A stretch of 37,121 nucleotides of DNA, taken from contig PLMS01000078.1 in assembly GCA_003142575.1 (NCBI GenBank), positions 1 to 37,121 on the forward strand, written 5' to 3'. Under the pieces are notes generated by a model that saw nothing but the letters and a program-made list of their open reading frames with translations, did not search any database and was not told the origin of the DNA. A program made the translations under genes and the position numbers. Shown here piece after piece: positions 16,963 through 24,645 of the stretch. The stretch is from Ignavibacteriota bacterium. GTDB lineage: Bacteria > Bacteroidota > Ignavibacteria > UBA10030. Position 1 is the stretch's first letter. Every line of letters begins with the position of its first letter.

Positions 16963-17006
16963 ATGTAAGTACAGCCCTTCCATTCATCCTGCCCTTGTTG
17001 AAGTCC

Positions 17007-17028
17007 CGTCAGAAATTTCTTCCTGACG
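17007..17028 (+). repeat. Terminator-like palindrome CGTCAG/CTGACG
   Basis: CGTCAG (17007-17012) pairs with CTGACG (17023-17028) across a ten-base loop and is followed on the plus strand by TTTTT. It looks like a plus-strand terminator, but no plus-strand gene lies nearby, so I treat it as part of the palindrome cluster. Confidence 0.45.
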
Positions 17029-17051
17029 TTTTTCCATTTCTTGGTTTATTG

Positions 17052-17073
17052 TGTCAGGACCGAAGTCCTGACA
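17052..17073 (-). repeat. Palindrome with 9-bp stem and UUCG tetraloop
   Basis: TGTCAGGAC (17052-17060) and GTCCTGACA (17065-17073) form a perfect stem. On the minus strand the loop reads TTCG closed by a C-G pair, the exceptionally stable cUUCGg tetraloop, suggesting that it matters as RNA from the minus strand. It shares the GTCAG/CTGAC core with the neighbouring palindrome at 17007-17028. Confidence 0.65.
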
Positions 17074-17292
17074 TCCCTGGGAAATGAGACCCTACTTTGA
17101 CTTTCTGTTCGGGAGAACACTTGTCGGCCGTGCTTTATCTCTGGGTTGATCTCCCTCCGAGCTTGGGTAATTTCTAACTAATTGAACATAAATAATAATA
17201 TGCCAATCGCATCGATTTATGCAATTACGAATAGAATGGTATGCATCTCTATTGCAAAATTATATCAAGTCTCCCATTCAAGTTCAACACTG

Positions 17293-18207
17293 TCAACGAG
17301 CCACACCGAGACTATCGAGATCTTTCAAAACTTGCTCTTTGTTTCCCCAGTCGCTCCAGAGAACTCCCTCCACACGCAGAACAAATAAACTTTCTGGAAT
17401 TACTTCAAGCACACATTTAGAAAAATTTTTCGATGGGATACTATCAAAGGCATCCGCAATAAATTGTTCTTCTTCATCTGTTCCGTATACAGATTTTGCT
17501 TTTTTAAAAGCTTCGTAAATAACCTCTAAGTGCTGACGGTACATTTTTACAAGCGTTTCGCATTTTGCAGCAAGCACTAATGAATTCCACAGACTTCCAG
17601 CATTGAAAAACTGCCGTGCCTCTTCCAGTTTCGGTTTTTCACAAAAGCGAACGACTTTGTAGAAACGATTCCCTTCGTGCAGCAAGAAATTTTTGCTCGG
17701 TTCAATCCAGCCATATTGCAAATTAGCATCAGTGGGTTTTATTCCTAGCAATACTACGAAGTCCGGATGTTTCCCTACAAACGATATTGCATGCTCCACA
17801 TAGCTCAGAAACCGGTCTTCTTCCCCGATAAAATGATCGGAAGGAAAAATTGCAACAACGGCTTCGGGGTCGCGGAAGTAAATATGCGACAGTGCAAGAT
17901 ACACGCTTGCCGCCGACTCTCGATTTTCCGGAGCAACAAGGACGGCTTTTCGTTCGCGTTCTTTAATCTCTTCCTGTACGTAGTTTCGATGCTTGCGATT
18001 AACAACGATCTGAAGTTGTTTTGCAGGAATGATTTTCTCTACACGATCCAGTGTATGACGCAGCATGGATCGCTTGCCGATGATGGCAGAATATTGCTTG
18101 GGACGCTCTACACCGTACCGCTTGCGGATAAAATCCTGCAGGCGCTTTCCTTCCCCTCCGGCAAGAACGATTCCCCAAAGATGATCTGTACTCGACATAT
18201 GGCGCAT
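17293..18207 (-). CDS. Mannose-1-phosphate guanylyltransferase-like nucleotidyltransferase
   Basis: A 304-residue sugar-phosphate nucleotidyltransferase. The nucleotide-binding loop LAGGEGKRL (about 15-23) and RPKQYSAIIGKRSML (about 35-49) are typical of ManC/GMP type enzymes, followed by PENRESAASVYLAL and the metal-binding stretch VAIFPSDHFI (about 118-127). WIEPSKNF and RFCEKPKLEEARQF match the substrate region. The expected reaction makes GDP-mannose (or a related NDP-sugar) for glycans. It is shorter than typical ManC (about 350) and lacks a phosphomannose isomerase domain, so the exact sugar is uncertain. No sugar-pathway neighbours are present. The start could be either of two near ATGs; neither has a strong ribosome binding site. 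Confidence 0.85.
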   Translation of the reverse strand: MRHMSSTDHLWGIVLAGGEGKRLQDFIRKRYGVERPKQYSAIIGKRSMLRHTLDRVEKIIPAKQLQIVVNRKHRNYVQEEIKERERKAVLVAPENRESAASVYLALSHIYFRDPEAVVAIFPSDHFIGEEDRFLSYVEHAISFVGKHPDFVVLLGIKPTDANLQYGWIEPSKNFLLHEGNRFYKVVRFCEKPKLEEARQFFNAGSLWNSLVLAAKCETLVKMYRQHLEVIYEAFKKAKSVYGTDEEEQFIADAFDSIPSKNFSKCVLEVIPESLFVLRVEGVLWSDWGNKEQVLKDLDSLGVAR

Positions 18208-18538
18208 CTGTTTTGTGGACTACACTCGCACACTGTTTTTTTTTGTTGAAGCACATTTTACAATGTATTCGCTTCACAAGAAATGTAGGAAAGAACTTAC
18301 ATTGACGCAAGAGTTGATTGAGTAAATATTTACAGATTATCGCAATTCGGCAAAAGTTTCCGTAAGAATTGTCTGATGCAAAGATTTAAGATGATTTGAA
18401 TGAAACAACACAAGGGTTACAACAAGAGGGATCATTCTTCACTTTCAACAATGCGATCTACGATTGAACTCACATTAAATACATCGGAGAAGTGGTGCGA
18501 CGATGACGCCATCCTCCACCTCTCCGAAAAAGGACCTG
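18208..18538. other. Intergenic region after the periplasmic binding protein
   Basis: About 330 bases. The end next to the binding-protein gene holds its terminator (18483-18525). The remainder must contain the promoter of the guanylyltransferase gene, but I see no convincing boxes, only AT-rich sequence. Confidence 0.5.
18483..18525 (-). terminator. Terminator after the periplasmic binding protein
   Basis: TCGGAGAAGTGG (18483-18494) pairs with CCACCTCTCCGA (18514-18525); the single mismatch becomes a G-U pair in minus-strand RNA, giving a 12-base-pair stem. It begins 13 bases after the gene stop and is followed by TGTATTTAAT. The T-tract is short, but position and stem strength support termination of the whole signalling cluster here. 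Confidence 0.6.
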
Positions 18539-19534
18539 CTATTTCAACACTTCCTTCAACAGCCATTTATTCCAATTGAGCAACCATTCATTTGCATTTT
18601 TTTCTGTGACCGATATTAGTGGACTATACATAAGAGATTCATTGGGTGTTTTATTTTTGACTATTTTATCAAGTAATATCTCGACCGATTTATAACCGAT
18701 TTCGAAACAATTTTCTCCAACAAGACTTTGCACATATCCATTTTTTACATACTCTATTTCCTGCTGGACTGCATTTCCAGCAACTATTTTTATTTCCCCC
18801 GGATTCCATGGGAAGGGATTTTTTGATTGAAATACCCAACTACCCAGAAATGCCCACCCTTTAATATTTGGATTTGCTTTTTGTTCTCTTCTGACCATTT
18901 CAGCAGAGGGGTCCGCAATTTCAATATTATGAAATATATTTCTTTCCGGAAGCATAATATTCGGATATTTCTTAAGTTCTTCTTTAATGCCCTGAAGACG
19001 ACGCTGTTGATTCAATGCATGCGCATTACCTGAAAGTACTGCAATCGTTCCTTTGCCATTGAGCTCCTTGGCAAGTTGCCTCATAATAGCTTTCCCGAAT
19101 TCCATATCGTCTGCACCAACATAAGCAAATCGCTTACTCTTTGGTGCATCGGAATCGAAGCACAAGACCGGTGTTCCCTTATCAACAGCTTCATCAATAA
19201 CAGGTGTCAGATATTTCGCGTCAGAGCATGAGATTGCAATCCCGCTCACACCTGAACGAGTAAGGCGCTCAATTGCAGCGGCTTGTTCCTGGACATTTTC
19301 CGTTTCAGGAGTTTCCCAATCGATAACTACTTCGACGTTATATTTTTCACCCAATTCTTTTGCAGCTAAATTTGCTCCTGAATGTGCCGCAATGAAAACA
19401 GGATTTGTACCGATTTTCCCTATGAGACCAATGGTTATTTTCTTCTGGCTGGAATTATTCCTATCTGTTTGGGCAAAAATTATTCCGAGATTCACAAACA
19501 CCAGACAGAAGAGAAGAACGAGTCTGTGTCTCAT
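18539..19534 (-). CDS. Periplasmic sugar-binding-type protein (RbsB/type-1 PBP family)
   Basis: A 331-residue type-1 periplasmic binding protein. The signal peptide MRHRLVLLFCLVFVNLGIIFA is followed by KKITIGLIGKIGTNPVF and AAHSGANLAAKELGEKYNVEV, then PVLCFDSDAPKSKRFAYVGAD, read as CFDSDAPKSKRFAYVG, and IAVLSGNAHALNQQRRLQG, motifs of ribose/galactose-type binders. It should bind a small sugar-like ligand in the periplasm. No ABC permease or ATPase gene is adjacent, and it lies 162 bases after a chemoreceptor gene, so it may present ligand to a receptor instead of a transporter (inference). The ATG at 19534 is chosen, rather than an upstream start, because it opens the signal peptide and has AAAGGA upstream. 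Confidence 0.88.
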   Translation of the reverse strand: MRHRLVLLFCLVFVNLGIIFAQTDRNNSSQKKITIGLIGKIGTNPVFIAAHSGANLAAKELGEKYNVEVVIDWETPETENVQEQAAAIERLTRSGVSGIAISCSDAKYLTPVIDEAVDKGTPVLCFDSDAPKSKRFAYVGADDMEFGKAIMRQLAKELNGKGTIAVLSGNAHALNQQRRLQGIKEELKKYPNIMLPERNIFHNIEIADPSAEMVRREQKANPNIKGWAFLGSWVFQSKNPFPWNPGEIKIVAGNAVQQEIEYVKNGYVQSLVGENCFEIGYKSVEILLDKIVKNKTPNESLMYSPLISVTEKNANEWLLNWNKWLLKEVLK

Positions 19535-19552
19535 AGTCTTCGCATCCTTTCG

Positions 19553-19568
19553 CTTATCTTGCGATAAG
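19553..19568 (-). promoter_or_regulatory. 5'-leader hairpin of the binding-protein gene
   Basis: CTTATC (19553-19558) and GATAAG (19563-19568) form a six-base-pair stem whose minus-strand loop is GCAA, a stable GNRA tetraloop. It lies immediately upstream of the AAAGGA ribosome binding site of the binding-protein gene. It could protect the mRNA 5' end or tune translation; alternatively the DNA palindrome could be an operator. Confidence 0.35.
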
Positions 19569-19695
19569 TCATTGTGTGCAAAAATCATAATGCCCCTTTG
19601 TGGAAACGATAGTACTTCCATAGTTCTAATTCTAACCATTGATATTTCTAAAGTATATGTCCTGAACAAACCAAATTTTCCATTTCAGTATATTG

Positions 19696-21327
19696 CTATA
19701 TATGGCGTAATAAGGCATTTTCCTTACCAGAATATTGAGACCGCATCTTTGCCTCAAGTGATTTTTGAAGTGTCTGTGAAAGTGCTCCATTTTCATTTTG
19801 AGCGTTCAACTTGAACTGATTAACAAGTGATTGAAGAGTTTCTGTCAATCGATTCAGATCTTCTGCAGCACGGGCAATCTGCTGAGTGCCAGAAGCTGTT
19901 TGCTGAGTTACACTGGCTATGGCTTCCATGTTCTTACTAATCTGTTCGCTGGTGCTCGATTGCTCTTCGTTCGCGACGGCAATCTGCGAGACCATGTGTG
20001 TCACTTTCTGCGATATCTCTACGATCTCTTGCAGTGATACACCGGCATGATCTGCCAATACAATTCCTGCATCCACTTGCTTCGTCGCATTTGCCATTGT
20101 GCGAACTGCACCATGACTATCTGATTGAATTTGCTGAATCATCCCCGCAATTTGTTTTGTCGCCTTTGTGGTCTGTTCTGCCAGCTTTCTCACTTCATCA
20201 GCCACTACTGCAAAACCGCGACCCTGCTCGCCTGCTCTCGCCGCTTCAATAGCAGCATTCAGAGCCAAGAGATTTGTTTGATCAGCAATATGTTCAATCA
20301 CTCCAATGATCTCGCCGATCTGATCGCTTGATTTTCCAAGATTTTGAATTGTTCCAGCCGATTCTCGCACAACATTAGCGATTTGTTTCATTTCATTTAC
20401 TGTATCCAATACGACTTTTCCACCTTGCTCTGCAGCACCTTTGGCTTTCTCTGCGGTGTGCGCTGCCTCTCCTGCATTCTCTGAATTCACAGCAATGCTT
20501 TTTGCCATTTGTTCAACAGCCCGTGCTATTTCTTCCGATTGGGTTGTTTGTTCCTGGGAACCTGCAGCCATTTCTTCGGTGCTAGAGCTAATTTGTGCGC
20601 TTGCACTCGCAACCGATGTTGCCGTTTCGGATACTCGAATCAATGTGTCACGTATGGAACCCACAAACCGATCAAAGGAATTTTGGAGTTGACCCATCTC
20701 ATCTTCTCGGGTTGTATTAAACTGTGTGTTCAGATCAGCATTATCGATACTCACTTGTACAGCTTTGATGTCTTTTACCAAAACCCGTGCATACATAATA
20801 ACCCATATAATCCCCAATACAAGGATGATTAAATTAATAATTGAAGACACAGCTACTTGTCTATAGACCGCAGCCATGACCGGCTCCATAGAGATGCCAA
20901 CAATCGTAGTTCCCAGTTTCTTTCCCTTATATTCAACCGGACGCGACTCCATGACAATATCCTTTGCATCATCAAATTCTACCTGGCGCAATAGTGTCGT
21001 TATGTCATATTTCAGTTGTCGCGGATTATGCTCAACAATGGTTTGGTTGGATTCATCCAGGATCAATATAAAAGCAACAGCAGGATCTTTCTTTGCCCAG
21101 TTGAAGGACGTTTGAATGAGATCGAAATTTCCGTCGTTCAATCCAGCTCCAACCGAGAAGGAAAGCGTTTCCGAAAGCAACCGGGCATTGTTGTCCGATG
21201 CATCACGCCCAGCCGACTTTTGATTGATCCAGTAGTAGATGATTCCAAAGAAAGTAATCACCAATAATGGAAGAAGAAATATTGCGATCAGTCTAGCTGT
21301 TAATGATTTTTTAATTATGTCCATCAT
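19696..21327 (-). CDS. Methyl-accepting chemotaxis protein
   Basis: Inner-membrane chemoreceptor of 543 residues. TM1 is at about 11-33, a periplasmic domain of about 125 residues at 35-158 (small single-Cache/four-helix size, ligand unknown), TM2 at about 160-180, HAMP at about 182-236 and the signalling domain at about 240-505. The hairpin tip is conserved: [20 protein letters not shown] then [21 protein letters not shown]. Methylation helices rich in E/Q and A flank it. There is no C-terminal NWETF-type tether. AAAGGAG precedes the ATG. It is the only receptor in the window and lies downstream of the chemotaxis genes, probably signalling through the CheA/CheW encoded upstream. Confidence 0.95.
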   Translation of the reverse strand: MMDIIKKSLTARLIAIFLLPLLVITFFGIIYYWINQKSAGRDASDNNARLLSETLSFSVGAGLNDGNFDLIQTSFNWAKKDPAVAFILILDESNQTIVEHNPRQLKYDITTLLRQVEFDDAKDIVMESRPVEYKGKKLGTTIVGISMEPVMAAVYRQVAVSSIINLIILVLGIIWVIMYARVLVKDIKAVQVSIDNADLNTQFNTTREDEMGQLQNSFDRFVGSIRDTLIRVSETATSVASASAQISSSTEEMAAGSQEQTTQSEEIARAVEQMAKSIAVNSENAGEAAHTAEKAKGAAEQGGKVVLDTVNEMKQIANVVRESAGTIQNLGKSSDQIGEIIGVIEHIADQTNLLALNAAIEAARAGEQGRGFAVVADEVRKLAEQTTKATKQIAGMIQQIQSDSHGAVRTMANATKQVDAGIVLADHAGVSLQEIVEISQKVTHMVSQIAVANEEQSSTSEQISKNMEAIASVTQQTASGTQQIARAAEDLNRLTETLQSLVNQFKLNAQNENGALSQTLQKSLEAKMRSQYSGKENALLRHI

Positions 21328-21597
21328 GGCTGTGCTCCTTTAATATCATAATGATTGTGCCATAAACAGCAAAATCTCTTTCCGCCTCAATATCTCTTTT
21401 TCAATAAAAATTATGCTCCGTTGCAATTTCATACGCTGCAAATATGCATTTTCACACAAACAATAGCTATCAGCAATTGAATGATTCTTCGTCGGACTAT
21501 TCCTATATAGAGAGTCGCACAGAATGGTTCGATCGAACAAGAGTCACCTTTTAGAATGAATAATATTAAAACCCTGTCTAGTGAAGTAAAAACAGCA

Positions 21598-22899
21598 TCA
21601 GTTGTGTTTCATTTGTTTATAGCGTTTCAGCTTTCCTTTGACTGTATCGATAAGCATATCACCTGAAAATGGCTTTGTCAGATAATCATCGGCTCCAAGC
21701 CCTTTCCCATATCGTATCATGCCCTCATCTGTCATCCCACTCAGAAAAATGAATGGCACAAGACTAAGATGATGTAACTGTCGGACTTTCTCATAGAACG
21801 AGAAACCTCCGATTGTCGAGGTTTCAAGATTTATATCAGAAATTATCAAGGATGGTATGTCAACTTTAAGTCCGGTGAGCGCTTCATCGGATGTATTGTA
21901 AGCCTGTACAGTGAACCCTCCACCTTCAAGCACCCGTACGATCATTCCCAGAGTATTTTCATCGTCATCTATAACATAGAGCATAGGTTTATCCTGATGC
22001 TCTCCAAACTCCACAAGGACCTTTGATTCTATTCTCGAATGTGCTTCCGGTGAAATCTGGTACTTATAGCGAAGTTCATTAATAACCGCTGAGCGTTCCT
22101 TTGCATTCATACCGGAAGTCCAAACAAGTGTAAATGCATGTGCATAGGATTCTTCTTTAGCCTCTAATTCGAGCTTTGTGTGCTCTTCCGTTGTAATGCG
22201 AAGAGTTGTTCGCAAATCTCGAAGCTGACTCTGTTCTTCCGGAGAGACTGCACCATCTGCCCATGCCAGCATCAACACTCGTTTGTACATATCGTGAGCT
22301 TGCTCGGTTGTTTTTTGTGTTTGCACGACATGAGGAGCAGTTTCCGGTACCTTTTGCAGTACTGGTGCCGTTGCATTTTGCTGCATTGGTGCTTGCGCAG
22401 GTTTTTGTGCATGGACAGTCTTGATCATCTGTTGCGTTTCCATAGGAACAGAATACGCCTTATCAGAACTCTTTGGAGAAGTAACAGGTTCTTGTATTGG
22501 ACGCGCAGCAGTACTCAGCGATTCATCTTCATGTCGTTTTTCTGCTTCGAGTTTTTTTTGTTGCCATTCCTCACGTTGCTTCTGCTGATCGGATTCTTTC
22601 TTTAACCGCTCCACTTCTGCACGTCGGCGATCCTCTTCAAGTCTTGCTCGTGCTGCATCCTCCATCGCTCCACGGTTCGATACCGCAGCATTCTTCTTCG
22701 TTGCTTCTTCTTTCAAGAAAGCGATCCGCTCTTGGAATGCATAGATATATGCATTCGTTGGATCGATAATCCGTGCTTTATCGAGATGTCCCTTCGCCTC
22801 TTCTAGAAGTCCTGCTTTGATGCATTGATCAACCACCTTCAGGATAAAATTTGCTTCCGTTCGGACTTCTTCGTGATTATTTTGATTTGAGGACGTCAC
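21598..22899 (-). CDS. Composite response regulator: TPR-like, coiled coil, tandem repeat, receiver
   Basis: A 433-residue cytoplasmic protein. Residues about 12-66 resemble a TPR unit (GLLEEAKGHLDKARIIDPTNA). Residues 70-125 form a highly charged coiled coil, then a Q/P/A-rich linker runs to about 200. Two related 45-residue repeats follow (about 205-248, LMLAWADGAVSPEEQSQL; about 252-297, TLVWTSGMNAKERSAVI), each with an EEH/EAH helix end, somewhat like TerB/DjlA-type helical repeats. The C-terminal receiver (306-425) has acidic DDDE at 311-314, phosphoacceptor D355 in IISDINLE, and K409. No DNA-binding output domain exists, so it probably acts by protein contacts. Start is GTG. It lies between the HerA-like ATPase and the chemoreceptor. 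Confidence 0.82.
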   Translation of the reverse strand: MTSSNQNNHEEVRTEANFILKVVDQCIKAGLLEEAKGHLDKARIIDPTNAYIYAFQERIAFLKEEATKKNAAVSNRGAMEDAARARLEEDRRRAEVERLKKESDQQKQREEWQQKKLEAEKRHEDESLSTAARPIQEPVTSPKSSDKAYSVPMETQQMIKTVHAQKPAQAPMQQNATAPVLQKVPETAPHVVQTQKTTEQAHDMYKRVLMLAWADGAVSPEEQSQLRDLRTTLRITTEEHTKLELEAKEESYAHAFTLVWTSGMNAKERSAVINELRYKYQISPEAHSRIESKVLVEFGEHQDKPMLYVIDDDENTLGMIVRVLEGGGFTVQAYNTSDEALTGLKVDIPSLIISDINLETSTIGGFSFYEKVRQLHHLSLVPFIFLSGMTDEGMIRYGKGLGADDYLTKPFSGDMLIDTVKGKLKRYKQMKHN

Positions 22900-23000
22900 T
22901 TGTTCTTCAGTTTCAAAATATTTATCTTTATTTTTACGACGACATTAAATTAATTTTGATTACACACTGTATCATTTCTTGGCATGTTCCATCTATGATG

Positions 23001-24596
23001 TTAGCACCGTTCTTGATACCACCATCGTCTGACAATGTCGCTCACGCTCGTCGACGTATTACTTATTTTCCATTTATCAAAAAACTTTATATCCGCGCTC
23101 GCAGGTTCTGGATTGGGAGGATCCATCTGTACTCGCAGCGGCATAGGAACCGCATCACCGACTATCAATGCCTCTCCTTGACGAAGTGAAGGAAGAAGAT
23201 TTTCCAGACCGGGAAACGTGTCCGCAACAAGCTGACGCACATAATTCTGATCAACCGGATTTGTAAGACGCATCACTACAAAATTGTTACATTGCGACAG
23301 AATCGTCTCAGAAATATCAGATGGCCTCTGACTAACGATCATACAGCTTACGCCATATTTTCTTCCTTCTTTCGCAATACGTTCGACTGTGCGTCTTGCA
23401 GATTGCGTGCCCCCGGCATTTGAAGATAGATAATTATGCGCTTCTTCAAAAACTAGGAGAATCGGACATTCGCGCCGATTAATATTCCAAAAATTAAAAT
23501 CAAATGCGAGTCTCGCCATAAGGGAAACAACGGTGTTGACGATGTCGAACGGAACACCGCTCATATCCATGATCGTTACCTTTGATTCACCATTCGGCCC
23601 AAACATTTTTGTCAGTAATTCTGAGAACGATTCAGAGTGGATATATAGTCTTGGTCGGAACATGAAATCATATCGTGGATCGTTCAGTTTTGTATCAAGC
23701 TGTACAAGAAACCGGGCAAACTTGCCATAAAAGGGTCCGCCCTTCTCTGTCTCGAGAGCTTCTAACTTCGAACGCACCTTCGCAAAATCATAGTACACAG
23801 GCGTATCAATGGTGAGAACATTTTTTAATTCCGGATTTTGAAGACGTTTTGCCTGAAATACCAACTCTTTTAAAATGGTGATGTGGGTCGCCGCGTGCTC
23901 ATCTGCAAGATCAACAAATACTTCCATCATTTCCTGAAACGTCATCAACCAAAACGGCAATTCGAGTTCGGTCAAATTTAAATATTGGCTGTTTTTCGGG
24001 AACGCACTGCGATATTCATTGTGAATATCCAAAATAACGACCTTCGTCGCAGGATTACCGATTACCTTTTGTAGGATTGAAGCAACACTGCATGATTTAC
24101 CGGAACCGCTTGCTCCTATAATTGCAAGATGCTTTCCAAAAAACCGATTTGGATCAAGATAAGCACGCTCATTTTCAAAGTGTGTCATCGTACCGGTTGA
24201 AAATCCAAACTTTTGGAACACCGAGAAAGCAATAGCAAGGTCTTTTTCTTCCAGCAGATACACAGGTGCTTCTGCCGTTGGAAAAGTAGAAACTCCTCGC
24301 TCGAAGATACCGTTTTTCACCGAACCGACGAGGGAGATGATCATCTCATAGTGAGCAGTGGTCTTTCCATTTTCACCATATTCCATTTTCCTGAATTCTG
24401 ACACCATCCCCAATAGCACCTGTCTGCCAACGGGCACAAGCACATACGAACCAATTTGTCCGATAGGATATATTTTTCCATTTAGTTGCAATGAGAGGCT
24501 TGATAGATGCGGATCAAGAGCAACGGTTGCGTTTGAAGTCGTAACCTTGCGAATAACACCGATCCGTTTTTGATCCCATATTGTTTTTACAGCCAT
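23001..24596 (-). CDS. HerA-like DUF87 ATPase/translocase
   Basis: A 531-residue ATPase of the HerA/FtsK superfamily. The N-terminal beta-barrel (HAS-like, about 10-115) precedes the P-loop GASGSGKS (161-168), then ILDIHNEYRSAF (about 188), the Walker B line CPILLVFEEAHNYLSS with E384/E385 (about 377-392) and the sensor region CMIVSQRPSDIS (about 418-429). HerA proteins form hexameric rings that move DNA and often partner with NurA nuclease in repair, or with SIR2 or other effectors in anti-phage systems. Neither NurA nor an effector is encoded next to it; it sits between a hybrid histidine kinase and a response regulator, which is unusual. AAGG precedes the ATG. Confidence 0.9.
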   Translation of the reverse strand: MAVKTIWDQKRIGVIRKVTTSNATVALDPHLSSLSLQLNGKIYPIGQIGSYVLVPVGRQVLLGMVSEFRKMEYGENGKTTAHYEMIISLVGSVKNGIFERGVSTFPTAEAPVYLLEEKDLAIAFSVFQKFGFSTGTMTHFENERAYLDPNRFFGKHLAIIGASGSGKSCSVASILQKVIGNPATKVVILDIHNEYRSAFPKNSQYLNLTELELPFWLMTFQEMMEVFVDLADEHAATHITILKELVFQAKRLQNPELKNVLTIDTPVYYDFAKVRSKLEALETEKGGPFYGKFARFLVQLDTKLNDPRYDFMFRPRLYIHSESFSELLTKMFGPNGESKVTIMDMSGVPFDIVNTVVSLMARLAFDFNFWNINRRECPILLVFEEAHNYLSSNAGGTQSARRTVERIAKEGRKYGVSCMIVSQRPSDISETILSQCNNFVVMRLTNPVDQNYVRQLVADTFPGLENLLPSLRQGEALIVGDAVPMPLRVQMDPPNPEPASADIKFFDKWKISNTSTSVSDIVRRWWYQERC

Positions 24597-24645
24597 AGTA
24601 ACACCTTATTTAACCGAAAATCTGACAGTATTCAACTATTTATTT

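Larger units (their letters stand above)
16716..17292. other. Palindrome-rich intergenic region
   Basis: About 577 bases without a credible gene between mnmA and the guanylyltransferase gene. It contains at least four hairpins within 170 bases (listed separately) and further small ones: CTGCC/GGCAG at 16861-16883 and TGTTC-GGGA-GAACA at 17106-17119. A 77-codon open frame here (16731-16964) has low-complexity, non-protein-like composition. The structure looks like a group of dispersed REP-like intergenic elements rather than one regulatory RNA. The mnmA promoter should also lie here but is not distinguishable. Confidence 0.55.

Noticed and set aside
16731-16964. 77-codon minus-strand open frame in the palindrome region
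   Set aside because: Its composition is unlike a folded protein, it runs through a strong palindrome and has no ribosome binding site; most likely a chance frame in repeat DNA.
21344-21362. Sigma-54-like sequence TGGCAC followed by TTATGA before the chemoreceptor gene
   Set aside because: The essential GC of the -12 element is missing, and the implied start site would fall on the ribosome binding site.
21346-21540. 64-codon minus-strand frame upstream of the chemoreceptor
   Set aside because: No family features and it occupies the receptor's upstream control region and overlaps its ribosome-binding neighbourhood.
22180-22605. 141-codon plus-strand frame inside the composite response regulator
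   Set aside because: Antisense to the coiled-coil and linker of a supported protein; its low complexity mirrors the repetitive codons opposite.
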